Origin: Candidatus Methylopumilus turicensis
GTDB taxonomy: Bacteria; Pseudomonadota; Gammaproteobacteria; Burkholderiales; Methylophilaceae
Assembly (NCBI RefSeq): GCF_000953015.1
Contig: NZ_LN794158.1
Location: forward strand, 1,302,001-1,366,000
Reading direction: 5' to 3'
DNA length: 64,000 bases
Each line of letters starts with the position of its first letter. Positions within the stretch are counted from its first letter, which is position 1. Of this stretch, positions 56,330-64,000 are shown in pieces. The position numbers and the translations under genes are program-made. The notes under the pieces were generated by a model. It made no database searches. It saw only the letters and a list, made by a program, of their open reading frames with translations, and was not told the origin of the DNA.

Positions 56330-57271
56330 TTACTTACCACCACCTAAACTATCATGCACATAAACAGTTAACAATTTGATTTGTTCTGGCTTTAAACGAG
56401 CGCCCCAAACTGGCATAACCCCTTTGTTCATTCCATCATAAATAAGCGTTTTAACCTCAGTGAGCTTTGCTTCAGGCGTTTTAGCACCTAACACATCAGG
56501 CCATAGCCAGATTTTATCTGTAAGGTTTGCAGATCCAATGGCTGGATTACCTTTAGCATCTGCACCGTGACAAGCATAACAACCGGCTTTATCACCGTGA
56601 AAAATTGCATCACCTAATTTGGCTGCGTCAGCATTATGTGGTTCACCTGACAAACTCAAGACATAGCTACTCACTTGTGACAACTCCTCATCATTCAAAA
56701 TCGCTTTAAATGAAGGCATCACACCATTACGGCCGGCAATAATAGTAGTCTCAATATTTTCATAAGCACCACCGTACTGCCAGTGGTCATCTGTCAAGTT
56801 GGGTGAAAATTTCACCTTTCCCTGACCGCCTGCTTGATGACATGGCGCGCAGTTAGTGGCAAATAACGTTTTACCCGCTGAGTTAACAAACTGCATTAAT
56901 TCCGGATCTTTTGCGACTTCTTCAAAAGACTTAGAAGCAACCTTATCAAAGTATTGCTTTTGCTCTGCTTTTAATTCGTTCATTTCAACCATTAACTTAG
57001 AACGCATATTCCAGTGTGTGGTTTTCGTTTCTTGTGTGCCATCTGCTTTAGTAGCAACATAAGTGACATTATTTAAGCCGGCGATACCTTTGGTGTAGGT
57101 GTTCGCTACAGGCCATGCCGGATAAAACAACCAATATACGATCGCAAAGGCAAATGTAACGTAAAAACCCCAGATCCACCACCTAGGTAATGGGTTATCT
57201 AACTCTTCTAGATCATCGTCCCAAACGTGACCCGTTGTCTGAGTTGTTGCTTTTTTGTTGTCCTGACTCAT
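56330..57271 (-). CDS. ccoP: cbb3 oxidase diheme cytochrome c subunit CcoP
   Basis: A 313-residue membrane-anchored cytochrome with two heme-binding motifs, CAPCH (near 141-145) and CYACH (near 232-236). The N-terminal part contains GHVWDDDLEELDNPLPRWWIWGF, the conserved pre-helix, and one helix to about residue 50. The axial methionines occur in GVMPSF and GVMPVWG. CcoP passes electrons to CcoN through CcoO. It follows ccoQ by 14 bp. Confidence 0.97.
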   Translation of the reverse strand: MSQDNKKATTQTTGHVWDDDLEELDNPLPRWWIWGFYVTFAFAIVYWLFYPAWPVANTYTKGIAGLNNVTYVATKADGTQETKTTHWNMRSKLMVEMNELKAEQKQYFDKVASKSFEEVAKDPELMQFVNSAGKTLFATNCAPCHQAGGQGKVKFSPNLTDDHWQYGGAYENIETTIIAGRNGVMPSFKAILNDEELSQVSSYVLSLSGEPHNADAAKLGDAIFHGDKAGCYACHGADAKGNPAIGSANLTDKIWLWPDVLGAKTPEAKLTEVKTLIYDGMNKGVMPVWGARLKPEQIKLLTVYVHDSLGGGK

Positions 57272-57285
57272 GATTTTTTCCCTAC

Positions 57286-57453
57286 TTAAATATCGTCATC
57301 TTGCAAAGGTATATGTTTGAAACTTTCTAATTGCGCACCGCGCTGCTTGCTTCCATAAAGATAAATCAATACCCCACAGAATAAGCCGAAGAAAATAACC
57401 AAAGATACTGGCTTGGTATTTTCAAACTTGGTAAACCACATTAGCCATTCCAT
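57286..57453 (-). CDS. ccoQ: cbb3 oxidase subunit CcoQ (FixQ)
   Basis: A 55-residue single-helix subunit. From the start at 57453 it begins MEWLMWFTKFENTKPVSLVI, and the rest includes FFGLFCGVLIYLYGSKQRG, the typical membrane segment and positive end, then a short acidic tail. AGGGGAAA lies seven bases upstream. CcoQ stabilises the interaction of CcoP with the CcoNO core. It sits between ccoO and ccoP in the standard ccoNOQP order. Confidence 0.95.
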   Translation of the reverse strand: MEWLMWFTKFENTKPVSLVIFFGLFCGVLIYLYGSKQRGAQLESFKHIPLQDDDI

Positions 57454-57510
57454 ATCAATTTCCCCTAGCTAAAATATTTATCATCAATAATACTTTGATA
57501 ACCCACGCGA

Positions 57511-58245
57511 TTAGCGGAATTTAGCAAAGTAGTCATCGTCATATTTTCTAAAATCAACCATCGTTCCAAGTAACTGTAAGTAAGCAACCAATGCATCTGT
57601 CTCAGTTAGCTTCTCTGGATTGGTATCGTAGTTACCTGCTTGCGCTTGCGCGAGAAGATTTTTCTCTGCATCAGGAATATGTAGGTTTTTAGCTACATCC
57701 GCGCCAAACTCTTTCACGTTCTTGTCGTATTCAGCCTGACTAATAGAGTATGGAACGCCTGTGGTTCTCAACGCTTTCATTCGGCCTTGAATATCAGAAT
57801 AATCCAAATCTGTTTTTACTAACCAAGGGTAGTTTGGCATAACAGACTGCGGCACTAGTGACCGAGGCGCTGTTAAATGTTGCGTGTGCCAATCGTTAGA
57901 ATATTTGCCACCGACACGCGCCAAGTCTGGACCTGTGCGCTTTGAGCCCCATTGGAATGGATGATCATACTTTGATTCAGCTGCTAGTGAGTAATGTCCA
58001 TAACGTAGGGCTTCATCGCGGAATGGACGAATCATTTGTGAGTGACACAAATAACAACCTTCGCGAATGTAAATATCCCTGCCTCGTAATTCAAGTGGGC
58101 TGTATGGGTGAACACCGTCAACCTTTTCAACAGTTTCTTTGATAAAAAACAGCGGGACGATTTCAACTAAACCACCCGCGCTAATTGCGAGCATTGTTAG
58201 GATAATCAATATACCCACGTTACGTTCGATATTGTCATGCTTCAT
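57511..58245 (-). CDS. ccoO: cbb3 oxidase monoheme cytochrome c subunit CcoO
   Basis: A 244-residue subunit with one N-terminal helix (about residues 10-32) and a periplasmic cytochrome domain. The heme motif is CYLCHSQM (about 64-71), preceded by [12 protein letters not shown], the family's usual lead-in; the axial methionine is in VMPNYPWL. CcoO receives electrons from CcoP and passes them to the CcoN hemes. GGAG lies seven bases before the ATG. Confidence 0.97.
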   Translation of the reverse strand: MKHDNIERNVGILIILTMLAISAGGLVEIVPLFFIKETVEKVDGVHPYSPLELRGRDIYIREGCYLCHSQMIRPFRDEALRYGHYSLAAESKYDHPFQWGSKRTGPDLARVGGKYSNDWHTQHLTAPRSLVPQSVMPNYPWLVKTDLDYSDIQGRMKALRTTGVPYSISQAEYDKNVKEFGADVAKNLHIPDAEKNLLAQAQAGNYDTNPEKLTETDALVAYLQLLGTMVDFRKYDDDYFAKFR

Positions 58246-58282
58246 GGTAACTCCAGCTTTTATAATGGTTTAGGCTTAAAGC

Positions 58283-59698
58283 TTAAGCCTGTTCAGTTGT
58301 GCCACTCTTGATCGTTTTGTACATGTTGTAACTCATCAAGACCATACCGCTTAGGAAGAATAATCCGCCAACCGCACGCATAATGTAAAGGTTATGCGCC
58401 GCTGCAACAGCCTCAATAAATGCATATTGCAAATTGCCGAAATCATCAAAAGCACGCCACATTAAACCAGCCATAATGCCTGAGATCCACATCGCAGTGA
58501 TGTAAAGCAAAATACCAATCGTCGCTAACCAAAAGTGGATGTTGATGAGACGGTTGCTATACATTTGAGTATTCCAAAGTTTAGGCACCATATGATAGAA
58601 ACTACCAAAAGTGACCATCGCTACCCAGCCCAGTGCGCCTGAGTGAACGTGACCAATCGTCCAATCCGTGTAATGCGAAAGTGCATTTACGTCTTTCAAT
58701 GACATCACAGGACCTTCGAATGTAGACATGCCATAAAAAGAGAGAGACACAATCAAGAAGCGAATCACTGGATCAGTGCGCATTTTGTCCCAAGCCCCAG
58801 ACAATGTAAGAATCCCGTTTACCATGCCGCCCCACGATGGAAGCAAGAGCATGATAGAGAATGTCGCAGCTAACGTTGATGTCCAGTCAGGAATCGCAGT
58901 CCAATGCAAGTGGTGCGCACCTGCCCACATGTACAAGAACACCAATGCCCAAAAATGCAGCACTGAGAGTCTGTAAGAGTAAATTGGACGGCCAGCTTGT
59001 TTAGGCACAAAGTAATACATCATGCCCAAGAATGCCGCTGTTAAGAAGAAGCCTACCGCGTTATGTCCATACCACCACTGTGTCATCGCATCCTGCGCGC
59101 CGGCGAAGAGACTATATGACTTCATCGAGAACAAACTGACGGGTACTGCCAAGTTATTGAATGTGTGAAGCAGAGCCGTTGCTAGGATAAACGCGAGGTA
59201 AAACCAATTGGCAACATAAATATGTGGTTGTTTGCGCTTCATCAGAGTCGCCACAAACAAAACTAGATACGCCACCCAAACGACTTCAATCAGCAAGTCA
59301 ATAGGCCACTCCATCTCGGCATATTCACGGCCTTGTGAGTAACCCATCACATTACCAAGCGCGGCTAACACAATAATAGCCTGCCAACCCCAGAAGGTGA
59401 AAGATGCAAGGCCATCGCTAAATAAACGAGCTTGGCAAGTACGTTGCACAATGTAATAAGAAGTTGCGAAGAGCGCGCTACCCCCAAAACCAAAGATGAC
59501 AGCGCCAGTATGAACTGGACGTAAGCGACCAAAGGTAATGTAAGGAATATCGAAGTTCAATACGGGAAAGGCAAGTTCAGAGGCAATGTATACCCCAACC
59601 AACATTCCCACCACGCCCCAAACCAACGTCATGATCGCGAACTTTCGAATCACGTCATAATTGTATTGTTCAGTATTTGTAACACTCGCAGTCGTCAT
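58283..59698 (-). CDS. ccoN: cbb3-type cytochrome c oxidase subunit I CcoN
   Basis: A 471-residue catalytic subunit of the high-affinity cbb3 oxidase with about twelve helices, holding heme b, heme b3 and CuB and pumping protons at the inner membrane. Histidine-containing helices include [54 protein letters not shown] and [15 protein letters not shown], as in other CcoN proteins. The ATG at 59698 has a GGAG eight bases upstream and is chosen over a GTG six bases earlier. Confidence 0.97.
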   Translation of the reverse strand: MTTASVTNTEQYNYDVIRKFAIMTLVWGVVGMLVGVYIASELAFPVLNFDIPYITFGRLRPVHTGAVIFGFGGSALFATSYYIVQRTCQARLFSDGLASFTFWGWQAIIVLAALGNVMGYSQGREYAEMEWPIDLLIEVVWVAYLVLFVATLMKRKQPHIYVANWFYLAFILATALLHTFNNLAVPVSLFSMKSYSLFAGAQDAMTQWWYGHNAVGFFLTAAFLGMMYYFVPKQAGRPIYSYRLSVLHFWALVFLYMWAGAHHLHWTAIPDWTSTLAATFSIMLLLPSWGGMVNGILTLSGAWDKMRTDPVIRFLIVSLSFYGMSTFEGPVMSLKDVNALSHYTDWTIGHVHSGALGWVAMVTFGSFYHMVPKLWNTQMYSNRLINIHFWLATIGILLYITAMWISGIMAGLMWRAFDDFGNLQYAFIEAVAAAHNLYIMRAVGGLFFLSGMVLMSYNMYKTIKSGTTEQA

Positions 59699-59783
59699 AA
59701 CCACGTCTCCTAAAACTAAAATGATTAACTTTAACTTTCGATATTTAACTACTTTTGATTACCTAAAAGCAAGCTTGAATGAG

Positions 59784-60362
59784 TTACAAAATTTGCTTTA
59801 TGTCACTTGCAATTTCAACCGGCTTTTGACCATACTTGAAATAAATTCTTATTTTTCCTGTTTTGTCATAGACATAACTTCCTGCGCCATGATCAATCGT
59901 ATAACCATAACTAGTCGCTGATGATTGTTTTTCATAAAACACTTTAAAGTGTTTAGCAATGTCGACAGTTTGATTGGGATGCCCATAAAGGCCTATAAAA
60001 TGCCCATCAAAACTCGGCACATACTGCGCTAATATCTTTTTAGTATCACGCTCTGGATCCAGCGTGATAAAAACCACCTGGACTTGGTCAGCTTGGTCAC
60101 CGAGCAGCCTCATTGCTTTTGCCATATCCGCCATCGTGGTCGGACACATGTCTGGGCAATGAGTATATCCAAAAACAACCACTAAACTCTTACCAACAAA
60201 ATCACTTAACTGGCGCTCATGTCCAAAATGATCGTTTAGCGTTAATTCGTTCGTAATGCCGGTGCCAGAAATGTTTGTCCCAAAATAATTGGCATTCTGC
60301 GCTTTATCACGCGCGCACCCGCTTAAAATCAAAACAATCAGTATTGATAAAATTTTGTACAT
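59784..60362 (-). CDS. SCO1/SenC-type copper chaperone lipoprotein
   Basis: A 192-residue membrane-anchored thioredoxin-fold protein. The lipobox ILSGC near the N-terminus (MYKILSILIVLILSGC) suggests lipidation of Cys16. The copper-binding CPDMCP motif lies near residues 78-83, and TIDHGAGSYVY near 168-178 supplies the third-ligand histidine. SCO proteins deliver copper to oxidases, and the location just upstream of ccoN suggests service to the cbb3 CuB site. The ATG at 60362 is chosen over an in-frame start at 60404, which would add 14 residues before the lipoprotein signal. Confidence 0.9.
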   Translation of the reverse strand: MYKILSILIVLILSGCARDKAQNANYFGTNISGTGITNELTLNDHFGHERQLSDFVGKSLVVVFGYTHCPDMCPTTMADMAKAMRLLGDQADQVQVVFITLDPERDTKKILAQYVPSFDGHFIGLYGHPNQTVDIAKHFKVFYEKQSSATSYGYTIDHGAGSYVYDKTGKIRIYFKYGQKPVEIASDIKQIL

Positions 60363-60684
60363 TCTCTTCTCAATACATGACAACGATCGATGAACAAAAT
60401 TCAACCCGTTAAGAATTTAACGCCCTGAAACAATCGTATTGCTTGCCAAAGCCTTTTTAAATGAAGAAACTCACTCCGAACGATGGCAGTGCGCAACGAA
60501 ACAAACAGCACATATTAATATTCGCGCTTCAGAAAGTTTGAGCATTATAGATTCAATTTTTGTTTTTTTTAAGCCTATTTTCAACGAAAAATAAACTTCA
60601 TTTTTGAAAGTTAGTTTGATTGCGTCTATTCAGCACGCGGGCTAGCGTTTACAATTGAGGTTTTTTGCGCGCTGGAGAATTAAC
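60363..60684. promoter_or_regulatory. Intergenic region between sco and ilvE
   Basis: This 322-bp A+T-rich gap carries the divergent promoters of the sco-cco genes and ilvE. TACAAT near 60650-60655 could be a plus-strand -10 box, but no good -35 was found. No FNR/Anr-type dyad was recognised and no open frame of note occurs. Confidence 0.35.
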
Positions 60685-61617
60685 ATGGCAATCGCCACAT
60701 CAATGGCTGACCGTGACGGTCTTATTTGGTATGACGGCAAAATGGTGGATTGGCGTAGCGCCACGACACACGTCCTTAGCCACACATTGCATTACGGTAT
60801 GGGTGTGTTCGAAGGCGTACGTGCATACAAGACAGACAAAGGCCCTGCAATTTTCCGCTTGAAAGAACACACAGACCGACTTTTCCGCTCAGCGCACATC
60901 TTAGGCATGAAAATGCCTTTTGATAAAGCAACGCTCATGGAAGCGCAAAAAGCGGCGGTGCGTGAAAACAATCTTGAATCAGCCTACATGCGTCCAATGG
61001 CGTTTTATGGTCCTGAGGCAATGGGCATTTCAGCGAAAACATTATCAACGCACGTTATTGTTGCCGCTTGGACTTGGGGTGCTTACATGGGCGACGAAGC
61101 CATTAAAAATGGTATCCGCGTCAAGACATCTTCTTTTTCACGTCACCATGTCAACATTACTATGTGTAAAGCCAAAGCCAATGGTAACTACATGAACTCT
61201 ATTTTGGCACACCAAGAAGCCGCGCAAGATGGTTACGATGAGGCTTTGTTGTTAGATGTTGACGGCTTTGTGGCTGAGGGATCTGGCGAAAACGTATTTA
61301 TTGTTCGTAACGGTAAATTAATCACACCAGACTTAACCAGCGCACTTGAAGGCATTACGCGCGACACCATCGTCCAATTAGCTGGCGAAATAGGCTTAGA
61401 AGTGATTGAAAAACGCATCACTCGTGATGAAGTTTATTCGGCAGATGAAGCATTTTTTACTGGCACAGCTGCTGAAGTAACGCCAATCCGTGAGCTAGAT
61501 AATCGTGCAATCGGCGAGGGTAAACGCGGCCCGATCACGGAAAAACTCCAATCGATGTACTTCGATATTGTTAAAGGCAAATCAGCGAAACATGCTGACT
61601 GGCTAACGTTAGCTTAA
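60685..61617 (+). CDS. ilvE: Branched-chain amino acid aminotransferase
   Basis: A 310-residue fold-type IV PLP enzyme catalysing the last step of valine, leucine and isoleucine synthesis. MADRDGLIWYDGKMVDWRSATTHVLSHTLHYGMGVFEGVRAY is the IlvE N-terminal block; the PLP lysine lies in ITMCKAKANGNYMNS, and EGSGENVFIV and FFTGTAAEVTPIREL are family signatures. The ATG at 60685 is chosen because GGAG lies 7-10 bases upstream; an in-frame TTG-type start 10 codons earlier is less likely. Confidence 0.96.
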   Translation: MAIATSMADRDGLIWYDGKMVDWRSATTHVLSHTLHYGMGVFEGVRAYKTDKGPAIFRLKEHTDRLFRSAHILGMKMPFDKATLMEAQKAAVRENNLESAYMRPMAFYGPEAMGISAKTLSTHVIVAAWTWGAYMGDEAIKNGIRVKTSSFSRHHVNITMCKAKANGNYMNSILAHQEAAQDGYDEALLLDVDGFVAEGSGENVFIVRNGKLITPDLTSALEGITRDTIVQLAGEIGLEVIEKRITRDEVYSADEAFFTGTAAEVTPIRELDNRAIGEGKRGPITEKLQSMYFDIVKGKSAKHADWLTLA

Positions 61618-61662
61618 GAAACTGCCGTCTCATTCAATTCAGAAAGATTAAGGAAGCACCAC

Positions 61663-61854
61663 ATGGCCAACAACCCTAAAATCATTGAAGTCAGTGCAAA
61701 GGATTTACCATTACACTGCCCTACCGATGAGGTCGCTCTGTGGTGTTCTCATCCGCGTGTATTTTTGGATTTGTCTGAAACAGGTAAAGCAAGCTGCCCT
61801 TATTGCGGGACAACATACCAACTAAAAGCGGGCGAAAAAACGGGCCATCACTAA
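61663..61854 (+). CDS. Zinc-ribbon domain protein
   Basis: A 63-residue protein of the bacterial NDUFS6-like zinc-finger group. Likely ligands are in LHCPTDEVALWCSHPRV and ASCPYCGTTYQL. It has AAGGAAG eight bases upstream and follows ilvE by 45 bp. The gene is commonly found with ilvE in betaproteobacteria; function is not established. Confidence 0.87.
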   Translation: MANNPKIIEVSAKDLPLHCPTDEVALWCSHPRVFLDLSETGKASCPYCGTTYQLKAGEKTGHH

Positions 61855-61869
61855 GTTCTAAATCAAACC

Positions 61870-61954
61870 AGACTTATCAATTCAGACTTAATGTAAATTC
61901 AGGCCTAAATTACATCTAGGCCTAAATTACATCTAGACCTAAGTTAAATCCAGA
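61870..61954. repeat. Degenerate 17-bp tandem repeat array
   Basis: About five adjacent 17-bp units end immediately before the murI stop codon. CCTAAATTACATCTAGG (61904-61920) and CCTAAATTACATCTAGA (61921-61937) are nearly identical; the unit at 61938-61954 has four changes, and the two on the left (61870-61903) are progressively diverged. Confidence 0.75.
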
Positions 61955-61955
61955 A

Positions 61956-62771
61956 TTAAGTTAATTGCGCTACACTCACTGGATTCCCCCACAAGGCGCT
62001 GATGACTTTTTCAGTACCAACCGCATTAATGTTGGACCAAAAGCTAACGTTCCCCGCAACATCTGAAGCACTCAGGAGCTGACTCTCTTGTAGCCTACTC
62101 TTTAAGTGCTTTGCTACAGCATCGCCTGTATCAACCAACACAACGCTTCCTCCAGCCAATTGTTCGATTAAAGGCTTTAAAAAGGGGTAATGCGTACATC
62201 CCAACACAATGGTATCTGCATTGGCGTCTAACAAAGGCTGAACATACTGACGCAACAACGCCACTGTTGATGCATCAGCAAGCTCGCCTTTTTCCACACA
62301 CTCTACCAAGCCAATGCATGCTTGCGTCACGACTTGAACGCCCTGTCCATAATGTTCCAATAAAGCAGCAAACTGAACACTTTTTAGGGTGCCGCTAGTC
62401 GCGAGCACACCAACTACGCCTGTTTTTGTTGCCGCTACCGCAGGCTTCAATGCTGGCTCCATACCAATAATCAATAAGTCAGAGTAGCGTTCACGTAAGT
62501 CAGCCACTGCTGCGGCAGTAGCCGTGTTGCATGCAACGACCAAAGCTTTAACACCTTGATTGATTAAAAATTCAGCCAAATAAAAACTTCGTGCTCGAAT
62601 AAACGCCGGTGTTTGATTGCCATAGGGGGCAAACTTAGAATCAGCGACATAAATAAGATCTTCATGTGGCATCAATGCCCGAAGGTGTTTGAGCACAGAA
62701 ATACCGCCCACACCTGAGTCAAAAACACCGATAGGGGCGGCAGAAAAATTCAAGTTTTTTTGCATGCCCAT
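61956..62771 (-). CDS. murI: Glutamate racemase
   Basis: A 271-residue cofactor-independent racemase supplying D-glutamate for peptidoglycan. The catalytic cysteines are in LVVACNTATA and IVLGCTHYPFL, and GVFDSGVGGISVLKHLRALMP and VADSKFAPYG form the N-terminal substrate pocket. The stop codon is directly beside a 17-bp tandem repeat array. It stands alone on the minus strand, divergent from the adenosyltransferase gene. Confidence 0.96.
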   Translation of the reverse strand: MGMQKNLNFSAAPIGVFDSGVGGISVLKHLRALMPHEDLIYVADSKFAPYGNQTPAFIRARSFYLAEFLINQGVKALVVACNTATAAAVADLRERYSDLLIIGMEPALKPAVAATKTGVVGVLATSGTLKSVQFAALLEHYGQGVQVVTQACIGLVECVEKGELADASTVALLRQYVQPLLDANADTIVLGCTHYPFLKPLIEQLAGGSVVLVDTGDAVAKHLKSRLQESQLLSASDVAGNVSFWSNINAVGTEKVISALWGNPVSVAQLT

Positions 62772-62861
62772 GAGTTTAGCTGAACTCGCACCAGAATGTC
62801 ATTTTCTATCATCAGCATCAGTTACAATATCAACTATATTAAAAGCTTCAAGGATATCAAG

Positions 62862-63407
62862 GTGGCGAATAGACTAAGTAAGATTTATACAAAAACAGGG
62901 GACACAGGCACCACAGGCCTTGGTGATGGCTCACGAATCAATAAAGACAGTTTACGTATCGACGCCATGGGTGACGTTGATGAGCTAAACGCAGTGATCG
63001 GAATATTGCTGACTGAACCATTACCTGAAGCGATACGAAGCACGCTTGATGATGTTCAACATGATCTGTTTGATGTGGGAGGGGAAATCTGCATTCCGGG
63101 CTACACCATGCTAAAAACAGAACGCGTCACTGCACTAGAAAATGTGCTCGATGAACTAAACGAGCCCCTTCCATCACTTAAAGAATTTATTTTGCCTGGT
63201 GGCTCCCGCGCTTCTGCCTACTGTCATTTAGCACGAACAGTATGCCGACGTGCTGAGCGCTCCATGATTAAGCTCAACCGTGATGAAACAGTCACCGTCA
63301 TTTCATTGCAATACATCAACCGTTTGTCAGACTTGTTATTTGTCATGTGTCGCAGCATCAATCATGCTGCCAACGTGCCCGATGTCTTGTGGCATAATAA
63401 ATCTTAA
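62862..63407 (+). CDS. PduO-type ATP:cob(I)alamin adenosyltransferase
   Basis: A 181-residue enzyme of the PduO/MMAB group that makes adenosylcobalamin in the cytoplasm. IYTKTGDTGTTGLGDGSR is the N-terminal ATP-binding block, and RTVCRRAERSMI and the C-terminal YINRLSDLLFVMCR are conserved. The GTG at 62862 with AAGGAT upstream is chosen over an in-frame ATG at 62796, whose extra 22 residues do not match the family. It is distinct from the CobA type despite the shared reaction. Confidence 0.92.
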   Translation: MANRLSKIYTKTGDTGTTGLGDGSRINKDSLRIDAMGDVDELNAVIGILLTEPLPEAIRSTLDDVQHDLFDVGGEICIPGYTMLKTERVTALENVLDELNEPLPSLKEFILPGGSRASAYCHLARTVCRRAERSMIKLNRDETVTVISLQYINRLSDLLFVMCRSINHAANVPDVLWHNKS

Positions 63408-63435
63408 ATTAAGAACAACTGAACCTTGAGCCTGA

Positions 63436-64000
63436 ATGATTAAAAAACTACTGCAGCGCGTATTTTCAAAAAAAGACAAATCCGCCAAGCATGAAACTGC
63501 CAAGCAAAATGGCCGGGCTAATAAGCCCGCCGACACCAATAAAAATGCAGGTCATAGCGCCAAACGTATTGCGAGTAAAACGCATGGAATTGACCGTCGT
63601 TTGCTCAGCAATGCTGCCGTAAAAACAACCGAAGGTTTGCAAAAAGCCGGCTTCGAAGCTTACATTGTTGGCGGTGCAGTAAGAGACCTGCTCCTCAAAA
63701 AGCGTCCTAAAGATTTTGATGTGGCGACCGATGCTACGCCAGAACAAGTGAATCGTGTGTTCCGCCGCTCACGCATTATTGGACGCCGATTCCGACTAGT
63801 GCATGTGATGTTTGGTGACGAAACCATCGAGGTTTCGACCTTCCGCGGCAGCCATTTGGGCGAAAGTGATGAGAACCAAGTGGCCGACTCCGGTCGAATT
63901 CTGCGTGATAACGTTTTTGGCAACCAAGAAGAGGATGCCGTTCGTCGCGATTTCACTGCCAATGCGCTGTATTACGATCCAGCGACCGAAGATGTCCTAG
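63436..64000 (+). CDS. pcnB: Poly(A) polymerase PcnB (N-terminal part)
   Basis: About 188 residues of a nucleotidyltransferase that runs off the window. A Lys-rich N-terminal extension (1-50) leads to IVGGAVRDLLLKKRPKDFDVATDATPEQV, the class II polymerase core with catalytic aspartates in DFD, then RFRLVHVMFGDETIEVSTFRG and RRDFTANALYYD. Position after the adenosyltransferase and the extension favour PcnB over the CCA-adding enzyme. It adds poly(A) tails to RNA and promotes decay. Confidence 0.92.
   Translation, partial: MIKKLLQRVFSKKDKSAKHETAKQNGRANKPADTNKNAGHSAKRIASKTHGIDRRLLSNAAVKTTEGLQKAGFEAYIVGGAVRDLLLKKRPKDFDVATDATPEQVNRVFRRSRIIGRRFRLVHVMFGDETIEVSTFRGSHLGESDENQVADSGRILRDNVFGNQEEDAVRRDFTANALYYDPATEDVL

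Noticed and set aside
59705-59783. FNR box upstream of ccoN
   Set aside because: Only half of the TTGAT-N4-ATCAA dyad is present.
61855-61960. CRISPR-like reading of the short repeats near murI
   Set aside because: The 17-bp units are directly adjacent with no spacers and diverge outward, so this is a tandem array and not a CRISPR.
62796-62861. ATG start of the adenosyltransferase
   Set aside because: Extra residues are unlike the family; GTG at 62862 has a better ribosome-binding site.

Overview
The window looks like the chromosome of a methylotrophic betaproteobacterium of the Methylophilaceae (Methylotenera/Methylophilus type). This rests on protein signatures and gene order, not on a database search. 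The pointers are a free-standing pqqA, Entner-Doudoroff edd-eda genes, cbb3 oxidase genes, a betaproteobacterial rsmD-coaD-ferredoxin cluster behind two M16 proteases, a DUF971-ubiE-ubiJ-ubiB run and ftsY-ftsE-ftsX next to rpoH. Nearly all of the 64 kb is conserved core or metabolic sequence. No phage, transposase, CRISPR array, rRNA or tRNA was seen.

Layout. 1-4034 (minus): a cut-off GT2 glycosyltransferase, a HAD phosphatase, eda and edd. 4209-12475 (plus): an envelope polysaccharide/LPS block of glycosyltransferases, an O-antigen ligase/polymerase, galE, two GT9 heptosyltransferases and an LpxL-type acyltransferase. About 4.9-9.5 kb of it is A+T-rich and contains a 627-bp stretch without an intact gene. 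12586-16363 (plus): grpE-dnaK-dnaJ with two clear sigma-32 promoters. 16489-20977 (minus): gloA, ferredoxin, coaD, rsmD and an M16 pair with one degenerate active site. 21205-30235: a sulfate acquisition block (YezD-like protein, porin, Sbp, CysTWA) interrupted by a persulfide/sulfite module (two YeeE/YedE-type membrane proteins, ArsR regulator, ETHE1-like dioxygenase, TauE exporter). 30341-36125: ftsY-ftsE-ftsX, a TonB-like orphan, an opposing MFS transporter, and rpoH with a CIRCE operator. 36229-36655 (minus): ccoS and a possible 33-residue membrane peptide. 36807-40184: DUF971, ubiE, ubiJ, ubiB. 40355-46098: miaB, ybeZ, ybeY, ybeX, a small periplasmic protein and lnt. 46172-51218: glyQ, glyS, gmhB, plsC and a YgjP-type metallopeptidase. 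51381-51452: orphan pqqA. 51517-60362 (minus): sco, ccoN, ccoO, ccoQ, ccoP, ccoG, ccoH and ccoI. 60685-64000: ilvE, a zinc-ribbon protein, murI (minus), a PduO-type adenosyltransferase and the start of pcnB.

How the genes work together. The LPS block, gmhB further downstream, and lpxL, lnt and plsC serve envelope assembly. The heat-shock set is wired at two levels: sigma-32 promoters on grpE and dnaK, and a CIRCE (HrcA) operator on the sigma-32 gene itself. The sulfate block pairs uptake of oxidised sulfur with disposal of reactive sulfane sulfur. The cco genes encode a complete cbb3 oxidase and its copper and heme maturation factors, with ccoS 18 kb away from the rest of the set.

The less ordinary observations are the orphan pqqA with two downstream hairpins, the CIRCE box on rpoH, the sulfur module nested in the sulfate operon with an ArsR regulator lacking the usual first cysteine, an approximately 50-bp two-hairpin intergenic repeat present twice, a degenerate 17-bp tandem array beside murI, and a perfect 42-nt terminator palindrome. 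No clearly novel multi-gene system was found.
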